From Promerops cafer (lineage: Eukaryota; Chordata; Aves; Passeriformes; Nectariniidae), in assembly GCA_013398275.1 (NCBI GenBank), contig VZSE01002207.1, positions 772,889 through 836,888 of the forward strand: a stretch of DNA of 64,000 nt, in the 5' to 3' direction. The position numbers and the translations under genes are program-made. Positions within the stretch are counted from its first letter, which is position 1, and the number at the start of each line of letters is the position of its first letter. This document shows positions 24,246 through 36,384 of the stretch, piece by piece. The notes under the pieces were generated by a model. That model saw only the letters and a program-made list of their open reading frames with translations. It was not told the DNA's origin and made no database searches.

Positions 24246-24560
24246 TTGATATTAAAGATAATATTTTCAGTAATACTTTTAAATTAGTATCTTAGTAATA
24301 TTACTCATTTAATATTAAGTTAAATATTAAAATTTTTAATATTATTGTTTAATAATAATTAACATCTAATATTTAATAATAAAATTAATATTACATTAAA
24401 TGTTTCGCTAAGGCTAGTTTGCTAGTTCCAGAGATATGAAACTATGGAGAGGCTCGTAGTGCATTGCTACACAAACATAATGAAAAAACTCTGAACAATA
24501 TAATAATTGATATAATTTTAATTATTGATAATTTCTATGCATTTTTAAATTGTTATAATT
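24246..24560. repeat. AT-rich low-complexity block
   Basis: Two runs (24246-24401 and about 24476-24566) are built from permuted AATATTA, TAATAATTA and TTTAAT words with very few G or C bases. This is cryptically simple rather than tandem sequence. Such blocks can act as matrix-attachment or easily unwound DNA, which is not demonstrated here. Confidence 0.7.
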
Positions 24561-25642
24561 TTTAAAAAGTTCCTTAAGACTGCACTGGGATTCTTTTAGA
24601 AAATCACATCCTCTCTAGAAAACTTCATCCTTTGTGGACTAGAATTTCAGCTACCAGAAGGTCTAGGGCAAACTATCACTTGGAGATGGTTTTTAGGTTA
24701 AATGTTAGAGGGTTCTTGTGCAGTCAGCGCAAACAGCTGGGGTTTATTCAGTGAAAAATTGGATTTTACTGTACAAGGAAACAAAAAATTCAACCTCCAA
24801 CCTACTGCACGGTTAACTGCCATTTTTGTCCCCACCTTTTGCCTTTAATTGCAAATTCAAATAATGAGAGAACACTCAGAAAGCTGAGATTAGATGTGAA
24901 ATATCCCACAGCTGATGGGATTTTACCCCTCACTGCTGTCACTGGTGCCCTCACTGTGCGGTTCCAGCCTGGTGGGTGCCTGTGAGAGGCAGCGCTGGCT
25001 CTGCCCAGCGGGGTGGGAACTGCTTGGGAACATCACCAGGGGTTCCTGTGGAGGTGCTGAGGGTTATCCAGCTCCAGAGGCAGCCCCTGACACTCCAGCC
25101 AGTGATGGGCTCCCTCATCTTCTCCAGGTTGTTTGGACCATATTTCATCATCCCCACAAAAAGCCCCGGGTGAGCATCTCCTCCAGCAGGAGATCGAGAA
25201 CTTACTCTGCCCTGAGTGACTAAAAACCCCCAGGGGCTTCTGCTGCTCTGCTGTGGACTCCATGGCTCAGAAATCTGGTGAATGACACCAGTTTGCCACA
25301 GGTGAGAAAAGCAAAGCAGTGCAGTGTCACAAACAACTTTGGGTGCTGCAGTTATTCTTTTAAAAGGGTGATAATTCATGAAGACACGACAGCAGAGTGT
25401 GGAGGAAACAGAGTCTCTGCGTCTCTGGCTCAGCCCCACCATGGTCAATGCCTCATTAATCTCCCCACCTGTTGACCAGGTTGAATCTCAGAGCAGGGAA
25501 GGGAGAAAGCTCCATTTGTGAAACCAGCAGAGTGACAAAAGGAGGTGCTGGACGCTCTCAGAGGCACCAGGAGGCTGAGAAAGCCCCGTGTGTGTCACTG
25601 GTTTGATGTGCTGGTTCTCCTCACAGAGAATTCAAAGCGGGG

Positions 25643-25771
25643 ACACATCTGAAAGAGAAGATAGTCTAATGAGTAAGACATTTGGTAAATAAGACCAATT
25701 AAAAATCAAAAGCAGTACACATCTGAAAAGGCAGATAATATGGTGGGTAAGACATTTGGTAAATAAGAGCA
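25643..25771 (+). repeat. Two-copy tandem duplication, period about 74 bp
   Basis: ACACATCTGAAA-AG-AGATA and AAGACATTTGGTAAATAAGA occur at 25643 and 25675 and again at 25717 and 25749. The offset is a constant 74 bp, with several substitutions in between. Confidence 0.85.
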
Positions 25772-25974
25772 AATAATGATGTTCTCAACCTAACACACTC
25801 GTGTCAACACTTGCAGTCTCACCCACAGCAGGTTTGTACCATTTCTAAAATGCAGATAGGTTTTTGTCCTCTATGGGAAATATTTTGTTGCCTTCTAATC
25901 AGGTTTTTTACTTCACTTTTGGGGATGCAGTAGGATCCAAACAGGGGAAAGTAGTCTTCCCTTTTTTCCCCCTG

Positions 25975-26000
25975 TTTTGTTTGTTTGTTTGTTGTGTGGT
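25975..26000 (+). repeat. (TTTG)n microsatellite
   Basis: Four to five TTTG units followed by G/T-rich sequence up to about 26015. Confidence 0.9.
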
Positions 26001-28052
26001 TTTGGGGTTTTTTGGTTACATTTAGAACTCATCCAAGAGGAAGCTGTGATGGAAATGCTCTTACAGTTTTATTTATCTAGAAGCATTATTGGGACCAATT
26101 TTAAATGTTTAAACAGATGTATTTATGGGGCTATCAGGTTCCACAGAAAATGCTGAAGCCTTTATTACCTAGCATATCATCTGTCCTTCTGGTGTAGACA
26201 GCTTCCCAAGAGCTTCAGGTTCAGCCTAAAACAAGTCTAGTCCTGAAACAATCTTTTACCCCAGCTTTAGAGCTGTGGGACAAACTGGTCCATCTCATGA
26301 GGCAGTGGCAGAGCCCTGTGCACCCCTTTGGGTTCATGGAGTCATCATTTGAAGTCTGGGTGGTCCTTAGATTGACAAACTGTGCATCCCAACCAGGATC
26401 TTTCTATTAACTCAAAATCAGAGTGAAGTTCACCATTCTGTGATGTTAAAATATCCATTCCTGATTTGAAGACCTCAGGAGCTAGACAGTTCCCCAGTTT
26501 GCTCAATTTCTGTCACTGGAGTTACTCACTTGCAGCATTAAAAATATTTACTTTATTTCTAGAATTTCTCTGGCTGAGTTTTCAAGGCATTGCTTCTTTA
26601 TACATTTCTCTTTAGGTGTCAAAATCCATATTTCTATCAAGTGTTTTCTTTAGATTAAAGTACCATCTAAAATCCTCTGTCTGGGCAAGTGCTGCAAACC
26701 ACAATTAGACCAGAATTGCTGCCTGACATTTTTCACATTGCAATTCCAACTAATCTGTGCAGAGCTCAGCTCACGTGGTACTTGATGGAAATTTTTTTGA
26801 GGGAGGAGTGGCTGAAAAAATAAATCAATTTTTTTTCAAATTCACCTCTGCTTCGAACTGCTATTGGAGAATACTCTGAAGGGTTTTTCATTGCTTTATT
26901 TGTTTGTTTAAAGCACGTCTTGCTGCAAGGAAGTGAATATTTGAGCTCAGCAGTGGCTGATGACAGATGTCACCCAGCAGTGCTTCTCTGCCAGCAGTGC
27001 CTGAGTGGGACTTCCAAGGCCAAGTTTCCAGTTTCAGCACTTGAAAAAAAAAGAAAAAAGAAAATGTGCATTCACTCTGCAGTGTTTTAAGGGCTATATA
27101 GGAAATTTTTGCTCAGTAGGTTCTTATTTGAGGACAATGCTAATTCAGGCTTTTCCTTGGCACTAAAAATGACAGAGGAATAACTCAGAGAGTAACTCAT
27201 TCAGAAACAGGAAGAAAAATTAAAGTATAATATTCCGTAGCTTATATTTCATTTTCTGGAATATGGCAGGTGTTGATTTCAGCAAACCTGAATAGTGATA
27301 GTGCCTTTTTCTAGTCTCATTCTCTTTCTGAACACGCTCTGGGGCTATTTCCACAAAGGCACAGGCTGCAGCTGGTACAGGTGGAGGGATGTCATGTAAC
27401 ATGCAGCTGGAAGAGTCCTGTGAATCCAGCTCCCTGGCATTTTCTGGAATTATAATAGCTGTGACATTTTGCTGTATAGGCAGACCTTTCCCTACTCTTA
27501 TTTTGTTGCTGGGTCACAGCTCTTCATCCTCCAGGAGACAGTTTCCCCCCTAGGTGACCCCTTCCTCTGGCAAGCAAACACCTGGGAAATTACCCATATC
27601 AGCGACTCCAGCTACAGGTCTTGATAAGGGAAATATCTCCTGCAAACTCAGGACTTTGGTAGTGATTAGGGATGGATTTATTCCATTTTCAGGGGGCTGT
27701 GCTTTGGTTTGCCATCCTGCAGTCCTTTTAGGAGGGGACTCTCTGTTTTGCTGCTTGTTGCACAGCACATGGTGGACAATAAATCTACATTTAATTCATG
27801 CTGTATTTATTTGTCTGTAGACTTCAGATGTTCTGAAGTAGAGGCAAACATTGTGTGAGTCCCAGATGACTTATGAATAGCACAGGACACAGCACTCCAT
27901 CCTGGGATTCTCACCTCAAAGCTTTTAAGCGCTGGTAGACCTGAGCAAAACTTAAAGGGAAATTTGGACAACTCCCTGAATCTCCATAATTCTCCATATA
28001 GTAAAAAAAAAAAAATAAAATCCTTCACTTATGAAGTATTTAAAAGAATTGT

Positions 28053-28169
28053 AGATGTGGCACTTGGGGATGTGGTTTAGTGGTGGCCTTGGCAGTGCTG
28101 GGGGAAAGGTTGGTCTTGGTGATCTTAGAGGGGTTTTCCACCCTGAGCAATTTTATGACTCTATGATCC
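28053..28169 (+). mobile_element. CR1 LINE 3' tail fragment
   Basis: Sense CR1 end of the GTGGTTTAGTGGTGGCCTTG subfamily: GGTTGGTCTTGGTGATCTTA, AGAGGGGTTTTCCA, then a TTATGACTCTATGATCC tail. Confidence 0.85.
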
Positions 28170-29424
28170 TACGTAGATAAGCACTACAAAAAAACTCAAA
28201 AAAACCCCCAAAAAACCCAATTAATAATACAGTTTAAAATTCGCTGATAAAATAATGACTACAGATGCAAGTGTGCACATGGAGACAGTGTTTACACATG
28301 TGTGGATAGACAAGCTGCTATCCTGGTTCAAGGTAAGGACATACCCTGTACACAAATATATGAACAATCTCAGCAAATTCGTTGTAAAACAAATTAAACC
28401 CATCACCAATAATGCAAGGAAGAAAGAAAGATTGTGTGATAATGAAAGATATGACCCGATGCAGTTATCTTCGTTCCCATCATTAGGAGTACCGGAAAAA
28501 AAATTAGAATTTAAATCTCATCAATAAGAACACTGTTGCACACCTGGGGTCTAAACATTTGGGAGGTGCTGGATTAGTGAAACCATCTCCAGGGTTACAG
28601 GGTGGATGAAAACTGAAAGCAGCAGCCACCTGCAATTTTAAATGGCTAATTTGGGAAGACGTGTCTGTGCCAGCCTGTTTGAAAAGCCCCAAACTGCATC
28701 ATCGCTGCTATTACTGTGATCCCAACACATCCACATCCCAGTGCACAGGGATTTAGATGCACACTGTGACTCTGTGTCTTAAGATGAGACTCTGCACCCC
28801 TCAGAATGCCTTTAATTCCAAACCACCAGGGGTTATATTCCCCTCTTGATGTGCTGGGATTTAGATCCTGGTAATACTCATGGGAACTGCAAACATGAAT
28901 CCCTGTTCAAAAAGATGAATCCTCACAACTTTTAGTTGCTGGAGTTTTCTCGTGTTTCTCATCCATCATGTTTCTTGTGCTTATTAGCAAGCTATTGAAA
29001 TCTACCTATTCCTGGGTGAAATTCTATTATTTTAGGGTAGGTAATGCTTTTCAAAGCAGACAGCATTTTGTGGATACTGATAATGACATGAAAAGGTGCA
29101 CCTGAGCACCCTGAGAAGGGTGACATTTCTAAATAATCTGCAGAATTACATTCTGATCCCCACCTGGGCTCTCAGGTCTCACCATAAGAAAATGCAGCCT
29201 GGTGGGTGATTTTTCCACCCTGAGGAACCATGATCATAAGGTGTGTGTAAAATGGCTGTCAAAACACTAAAGAGAGCAGGCTCTACACAGAATCATTGTA
29301 GTAGCCTTAATTCAAGTTGCACTGAATTAGCAGAGCTGCTTTTCTTATCTGTGGTTTTTGGGAACAAAATGACTTTTATTCACTAGCCCACAGCTGGTCT
29401 TTGCTCCCAGGGAGCAGTGCAGTT
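28170..29424. other. Unique non-coding stretch
   Basis: Nothing recognised. Short A/C-rich simple sequence lies at 28186-28220. Confidence 0.55.
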
Positions 29425-29429
29425 GCACC

Positions 29430-29798
29430 TGAGAAGTTCTGGATGATGTAAAAAATCCCTCCTTCCTCCCTATCCCCTGAAGTTGTCTTAATCCAGCCCA
29501 GGCCATTTCCATCCCACGGACATGAAGGAAACCTCTCGCCTCGCAGGAGATCAGTCCCAGCTTAGGGCCTCCCATGGGCTGAGCTCCCGCTCCTGAGCAG
29601 GCTCTGCACTGAGCCAAACACCATCTAACAACCCCATCACCTGGTTTTGATCCTGGAGCCCATGTGGGTTTGCCTGCTTGTGGCAAACAGGTGTCAGGGC
29701 TGCAGGACCAAATCCTGAAAGGGACTAAATAAAGCCTCGCCTCCAAACCCTTTGTTGGTGGAGTCTCCCATAGATCCGCTCCTCTCCAGCCTCTTTCA
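29430..29798 (+). mobile_element. Possible solo LTR (weak)
   Basis: An AATAAA signal inside GACTAAATAAAGCC sits about 70 bp before a CA end, and GCACC occurs both just before a TG start (29425-29429) and just after the CA (29799-29803). The size, 369 bp, suits an LTR. Several alternative ends were tried, so the 5-bp match is not strong. A 182-codon minus frame over this block has no recognisable domain and is probably a shadow. Confidence 0.28.
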
Positions 29799-30493
29799 GC
29801 ACCTCTGTGAAACCCAAAGATAACCTGATTAGGCAACATCACTTGGAGGGCCAGCAGCCCAGACAACACACAGCCTTTCCCATTTGCCACCACGCAGAGC
29901 TACATCCCTCACACCGGGACAGCCTCACGGAGGGAGAAGAGCTCATTGAAGCCGCATCTTAGCGAGGCAGAGGTAATGCTGCTGCTCACAGGAAGGGATT
30001 TCAAAGATTCTGTAGCTGTAGCACTGTCTCTTTTTTTGTTGAAGGTGTCAATTCAGCTCAGTCTTCCCTGACAGTAATCTCATCCACAGCAGCATGTGCC
30101 AGTAATATCCTCTGTTGTTTCCTTCCAGCTCACAGACTCTGTCCTGTCTCCTCCAGCGGTGACCTCACCTTGTCCCTGCAGTATTTTGTCATTTTGCAGG
30201 AAAACTGCAGCACTGTGAGGGAACGGAGTGGAAAGCCATCAGCTTTTGGAAAACTGCAGCTAGTAAGAAGTGCCATCAGGTAATGCCACCTTGCATTGTC
30301 CCAACTGTCCTTCAAGTGGCTTTTCAGAGAATTTAAAATCCAGTTCGTAGTCTATTCTTTGTTGACAAGATCTAACAAGCCCTGAAAAAGGTGAAAAAAA
30401 AATACCATTCAAGGACCTCTAAGGTCTATCCTCGAGGATTTTTCTCCTTTGAATTATGGAGCTCTGTGGGCTCACCCACCTAATTGGGGTGAG

Positions 30494-30562
30494 AGATCAC
30501 AGCATGTCCTGATCTGGGAGGGACAGAGCAGGATCGAGTCCAGCTCCTGGCCCCACAGAGGA
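30494..30562 (-). mobile_element. CR1 LINE 3' fragment (CR1-X-like, diverged)
   Basis: Reverse-complement CR1 end: CATGTCCTGATCTGGGAGGG, then GGATCGAGTCCAGCTCCTGG and CCCCACAGAG. It shares the subfamily order of the copy at 20923 with an internal deletion. Confidence 0.65.
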
Positions 30563-31573
30563 TAAAACTTCCCTGAAAGCCAGGGCAAAGTTGGCTCCCT
30601 GGAGAAGAAGTGAGCACCACACACCTCACTCCTTTCTACTCCATGTTTATTTTTCAGTCTCACTTTCTTTTGTACCAAATCACTCCAAGTAAGAATTCTC
30701 TTTCTGAAGAAAACCCAACCAATGCAGCCAACTGCACTGAAATAAAAGGAGGGAAGTGCCAACAGTTCTGCTTTTGCAGCCCCAGAGTGAGTTCACATGT
30801 TGTAGGTCATGCTGTGGCCTGAACAAAGTGAATTTAAGCCACAGATCCCATAGGAGCAGAACTTTAATCCACGTGAGGAACCCTTCTTGGCATTGGCTGC
30901 TATGTCCTACTTTCAAATAGGTTTTTACAGTCATTGAATGCTGGTACCCTCACTTGTGGAGAGTAATGATGGTGGAGTGCACCAAAGTGTTGGATATTTA
31001 GCAGAAATAACCTTTTTGCCTTCTATTTTCTAGACAACAAGTTTAAATACTCGCTTCTGAACACAAACAAAAAACCTTTGAGCAATCAAACCAGCTGGAC
31101 TCCCTCAGTTGTCCTGCACTCACAATCTAATTTTCAAAAGCAATGAGTGCCCCCCATGCCAGGTCAGGCCTGGATCTTCACCTCCAGATGAAAAAAAAAA
31201 TGTCTGCTACCTTTTCAGTGTAGAGCTAAAACTCTCCTCTGTCCACGCAGCATTTTTCTATGAGCAGTTTTCCTCTTAAAATTATCCAGCAACCCCAAGC
31301 CTGCCTCTCAAAGGATGAGATATTATTGTTACCCTTAAGCTTATCTGCCAGACAGCAAAGACATCCTGCTTGTTTTTCCCTCTCCAGCTGAAGTTTTCTC
31401 AGAGTACCTGCAAGCAAGGATGACTCTGAAATTTGCTTGTACCTCAGATGAGGCTGCAAACAAAGATGAAGTGCTGTGACAAACACATAAAAAGTTGGTG
31501 TTTGCCTCTCTCTCTCTCTGCCTCATTCATACTTAGGAACCTCTGGATTAACTGACCTGTGTGTCAAGTCTGG

Positions 31574-31591
31574 AAAAAAAAAAAAAAAAAA
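31574..31591 (+). repeat. Poly(A) tract (about 18)
   Basis: A homopolymer with no upstream gene or retrocopy that I can recognise. Confidence 0.9.
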
Positions 31592-34500
31592 GCAGATTAT
31601 ATTCTGTCAAACGGAGAAAAAGCAATAAGTAAGAGTTTAGAGAACTAACCACAACACGTCTAATTATTTGGGCTTAGGATTTCACTTACTGGGCTTTTTC
31701 TTTTTCTTTTCTTCTCCCAGCCCCTGCCTGATACTCAAAGCACAAAACCCAGCAGGGAGAGAGGTAATGGAATTTGGAGGCAACTGGTGTTCAAAGACCT
31801 CTCTTGAAATGGGTCTATGCTAATGACGAGGCTCTGTGCAAATTGGGTCGATGTCCCGCATCCTCCGAAAGGGGCAACCTCATCAGGACAGCCAACGTGG
31901 GGCAGGATTGTCTCCCCCAGGATTCCACGGGGCTGCACCTTTGAGCCACAACCTCAAAGAGTTTCTGGCTACGACTGACCCGGCCAGAGCAGGACACATT
32001 TCACCCCCCGAGAGTCACCAGGCACGTGTGTGGTCTCCGAGCTGGGCACGTTCACCCCCACGTAACTGAGTTTAACTGCTGCCTCCTGACTTCTGAGAGA
32101 AGGAATCTGTGCTTAAAGGCTCTGAGCCTTTTCCTTGAACTTTCTTTCTCCAGACTGAGCTGACATGGGTCCTTGAGGGAATTAGGTTGGTGAATTATTG
32201 CTGAGATGCCGAACTGAGTTTGGTGCTGAGCCTCATCGCAATCCCTTTTTTTGTCTCCTCTCTGGACCTTGGTGAAATATTAAAAATTGCATTGCATGTT
32301 TTTACATGTGGTTCTCATGCAAAATATTTCCCCACAAAGCTTAAAAACTTAAAGGGCTCACCATAAATTTAAAAAATCAGTTTTGCACAAGGAGCAACTT
32401 TCCTTTTTCTGAGGCAAAGAAAACATTTTTCAGAAACAGAGCTTTAAAAGACATGGCACTGGGAGCTGGTGAAATATGAGCTGTAATTCAAGCCCACAAG
32501 TTTCTCTGTAGAAAACCTGGGTGCAGGCATCGTATTGGTGCACATTTCTTGAAAAATAGACATCTCTAAGCAATATTGCCATAACCAACAGTTTTCTGGC
32601 TTGGAGAAGAGGCTGTTGTGTATCTCTGGAGGGAACTGGTGCTTGGTTACACTGGCTAAGAAAGCACCAATCCATTAAAGAAACCTGTAGGTGCAGCACA
32701 GCACCTACAGCTGCAGGCCCCGTTTGGATAAATTGAGGCATTAAATGCATCATATTCACAGTAAGCAATAAATGCAGGTAATTATGGAAATGAGAGGCCA
32801 GGGTGAGGGGAATGGGTGAAGTGCTTGTTCATATGCAGAGCAAGGCCCAAACAAAGCCAGCAATTCCTTTAGAGAGTCACCACTGACAGGGTGTATGTGA
32901 CCTTTGGTTGTAGAGGGAGTTGAAATTTTTCAGGGTGGTCCAGTTTGTCCCATTCTGGAAAGAGACAGTGGTGGGAAAGCCAAACTTCAGAATCTCAGTT
33001 TTGGATTAGAAAAACAACAGCAATTTTTGTTGTGAAAATGGTTTGTCTGTCCTGTTTCCAGTTATGTCAGCTGAGCTTTTACCCTCTGCCTGCAGACATT
33101 GCCTCTCTCACATTCTTGGGTGATTATGATTATGTCACTGTAGAAAAAGAATTAGCTTTTTCACTTTTTGTAGTAATGGGGTTCCACCATATTAATCTTC
33201 CTAAGTAAATTCACAGGGATATTTGGCCTCCAAAAATCAGTTTGCAGACATATCCATAGCCCCAGCTGTCCCTCAACATTTGCCCTCCACAATGCAGAAT
33301 GACCAGAGCCTGGTGTTGCTTCCTGAGGAATAAACGTGGCTATTTCAGGAGAGATGGCCAAAAAAGCAGGGATAGCCTTGGAAAGAGAGATACTCACATG
33401 CAGAGGGAGACCTTCTGTGAGTGTTGGTGGTGTGGGAGGCATCACAGGTTGGTGAGCAGCTCCTGTGTGAAGCCCTCTGCCTGATTAGTGCCTATGAACT
33501 CAGTGCTGATTCCACTTAAAGGCTGTGAAGGAACTTCAGGGAAAACAGTGTTTTCCTTTTTGATCAGCTGCATCTCTGGCAATATAATGAGCACAATTAC
33601 CCTTGCTTGACTATGCAGCATCATTCTGCTTCGCCCGTTAATTGCTGATGATGTTTTTAAGCTTATTAAAACCAGGCAGCGTATTCACAAATGTTTAATC
33701 AGAAATTCCTGGTAACATTTCGAATAAGATCTTTGGTCTTTTCCAGCATTTGCCTTGTTTTCTTCATTTTTTTACAAACAGACATCCAAGAAAGTCTGTT
33801 CAGTGCCCTGAAGTTTTCCTGCTTTGAAACATGAAGGAGCTAACATTTTATATAGTGCTTGTCAAATAACCATGTTTGTTATCTGAGGCTCAAATCTGCA
33901 AACTTCTCCATACCTGAGGATGCTTTTGGAAATTAATTCTTCAACAAGGTATCAAGAGGGGTTCAATTCCAATTATAGTGGTAGTTGCAGCAGCAGGAGT
34001 TGCAGCACAGTTGCTACAGCCTGTTTGTGGATTCTTGTGCTTTTAATGGGAAAAAAACCCTCACCAACAAGATTTTTTTTTATCCTCAAAGAATTTTCAG
34101 TCCAAGCAGAAGTTTAGATGACACCAAATGGATGAAAAGAAGAACTTCTTGAGACAATGCAGGTCAATTGAAAGGTAATGGTCTCATCAAACCTGCTGCC
34201 AAATGCTTTGCCTTGAATTCACAAAGGAGCTGTGGCTCTACATTTCTGCTGTTCATTAGTGTCTGGAACAAAAGGACCTGAGGACACCTTGCCTACCAGG
34301 ACTGCAGGAAATTCAATTTCCCTTTGGTCTGTGGGGTGCTGGAGTTGTCCATCCCCATTACCCATAGAAGCACGGGAGGTGTAAATAACAGGAAAACTCT
34401 TGCAGCCCAGAATCATTGTTGTATTTAGGTCATAAATTCAATAAGGCAAGGGCAGCTCTCTGTTTGTGCTGCCAACAGCTGCCAACCACTGACTGAGTGG

Positions 34501-34975
34501 TGGGACACAGCAGCACTTCAGCTGTGCCTTCTCCTGATGCATAAGAGTGGCCAGAGTTCAGTGCTTTCAGGATGAGCATCTCCATGTTCAACCTTTCTAC
34601 CCATTTGTCAGTCACAAGATCCATATTCCTCTTTAAATGGGCAGCTGACTCCAGCAAATAACTACCCCAATGATTAAAAGCAGAATTCTGGACTGATTTT
34701 CAACAAAACATTGGTAAGTGTTTCTAGTTCTGTTAAAAAAAAAATACTGCTGTCTTTGCTTAGGCAAGTTGATAAAGGATATGAGACTGGGATACCAGGA
34801 GAAACTCAGATACCAGGAAAACAGTGATTAACTTTAACTTCATCTGTTTTCCTCTGTTTTATCACATGATTCTTTTCTAAGAGATTTGATGGGTGTTTCT
34901 TCTTGCTCTGAACTGTTTGACTCTGGTAACCCACGAGCTTTGCCCATTCCTTCCAGAAAAGCTGGAAGACCATTC

Positions 34976-35104
34976 ACAGAACTGTATAATCCTAAAATGG
35001 CTTGGGTTTAAAGGGACCTTAAAGACCATCTAGTTCCAAAGTTCCAACCCCCCTGCCATGGGCAGGGACACCTTTCCCTAGACCAGATTGCCCAAAACCC
35101 AGCC
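34976..35104 (-). mobile_element. CR1 LINE 3' fragment
   Basis: Reverse-complement CR1 end: AATGGCTTGGGTTTAAAGGG, ACCTTAAAGACCATCTAG, CCCCTGCCATGGGCAGGGAC. TTCCAA(AG) is duplicated within it, a local slip. Confidence 0.9.
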
Positions 35105-36130
35105 CTCACTAAGTCGCCCTAGCCTTGCTGAATGGGGTATTTTGTCCCATGTGGTTTGAATCCTCCTGATCTGGAGGGATCTGTGCCATCCTGGGTACTT
35201 TCAAATCCCTCTGGGTTTGGTGGAAGATGGAGGTGTTCCTCTATCAGCAGCACAGAGCCTGTAAACACAAGCTTTAGAGCGATAATCATGAAACCGAACA
35301 TGGGCTTGATCGCAAGGGCGAAGGGGAGCTAAACATAGTTTCCCCTAATCTCTTGGGATCTGGGAATTTATCTCTCTCCTTAATTGAATGAATGGGAAAT
35401 TAGATAAAACTTTGCAGAGTAAATCTTTTAGCAAATGTGATACCCAAGTAGAAAATTTTCAGCAGACTCTACATTTTCACAGCTGCTCCTTTGTTTTGTG
35501 GAAGTGTATTTTGAATGTAAGTCCTGCTTACATTGCATGCCTATTAATTCTATTGTACATATTAAATGTCCTCTTTGTAGGGTGTAAAACCAGAAGGGAG
35601 ACTAAAAACAAATAGCATGTGTTTAAAATGTTTTATGGAAGATGGCACCAATATTTTCTGAGAGCCTTCATGAGTCCAAGGCACTGCTCTCTGATAACAG
35701 CTTTACTGTTCAAGGCCAAAACTGGAACCCAAAATTAAGTAGGAAATAATGGAAGAGAAGAGAGAGAATTTGCTACTTAGCTTTGCAAGAGACAAAAAAC
35801 CCCTGATAAATCAACAACCCTAACATATAGAAAACACAAAAAAAATTGTTGCTTGCTTCTCTACCAGCCTACTTGCATCTGGGACAATTTAAGCCTGATT
35901 TGCTCTCAATAGTTAAGAAGTAAATGATATTTTTATTTTATTTCAGCAGTTCCTGTAAGTCATTAGGAACAGCATCAGTGTTGCGTGTTATCAGCCACAG
36001 AAATGTGGTTATCACCCACTTGCTGTGAGAGGCACCAAAGGTACCTCAGCTCCCCCTCTGTAAGAGTTCTGGGCACTGGTCTGCGGAGAGTTATCCTCCT
36101 CTTACAGCTTTGTCTTTCACTTGGTGGACT
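35105..36130. other. Unique non-coding stretch
   Basis: Nothing recognised; AT-rich from about 35390 to 35950. Confidence 0.55.
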
Positions 36131-36384
36131 TTAAACTGGCAGAGGGGAGATTTACATGTGATGTTAAGAAGAAATTCTTCCCTGTGAGGAGGGTGAGACC
36201 CTGGCACAGGGTGCCCAGAGAAGCTGTGGCTGCCCCGTCCCTGGAATTGTTCCAGGCCAGGTTGGACGGGGCTTGGAGCAACCTGGGATAGTGGAAGGTG
36301 TCCCTGCCCATGGCAGGGGGCTGGAAACAGGTGGTCTTGAAGCTCCCTTCCAACCCAAACCATTTTGGGATTCTATGATTCTGA
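36131..36384 (+). mobile_element. CR1 LINE 3' fragment
   Basis: About 250 bp of sense CR1 3' UTR: AAGAAATTCTTCCCTGTGAG, GCCCAGAGAAGCTGTGGCTG, TAGTGGAAGGTGTCCCTGCC, CTTCCAACCCAAACCATTTT and a GGGATTCTATGATTCTGAG tail. The 170-codon minus frame over it is a CR1 shadow. Confidence 0.94.

Larger units (their letters stand above)
23999..28052. other. Unique non-coding stretch
   Basis: No gene recognised. It includes the AT-rich block 24246-24560, a 74-bp-period duplication (25643-25771) and a TTTG run (25975-26000). The longest frame (24951-25448, minus, 165 codons) has no recognisable domain. A minus frame at 27220-27402 reads like a short exon but has no family match I can name. Confidence 0.45.
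29804..34975. other. Unique non-coding stretch
   Basis: Apart from the short CR1 tail at 30494-30562, no gene or large repeat is recognised. Small simple repeats: CT run near 31506-31520 and A18 at 31574-31591. Open frames reach only about 112 codons. Confidence 0.5.

Noticed and set aside
27541..27830. LTR fragment suggested by AATAAA at about 27778 after a T/G-rich block
   Set aside because: No TG...CA pair with a matching flank duplication could be found. A lone AATAAA is common in AT-rich DNA.
31574..31591. Poly(A) runs (also 40868, 44563, 45080, 46914) as tails of processed pseudogenes
   Set aside because: No retrocopied coding sequence or target duplication was recognised upstream of any of them. 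Retrocopies are rare in birds because CR1 does not mobilise polyadenylated mRNA efficiently.
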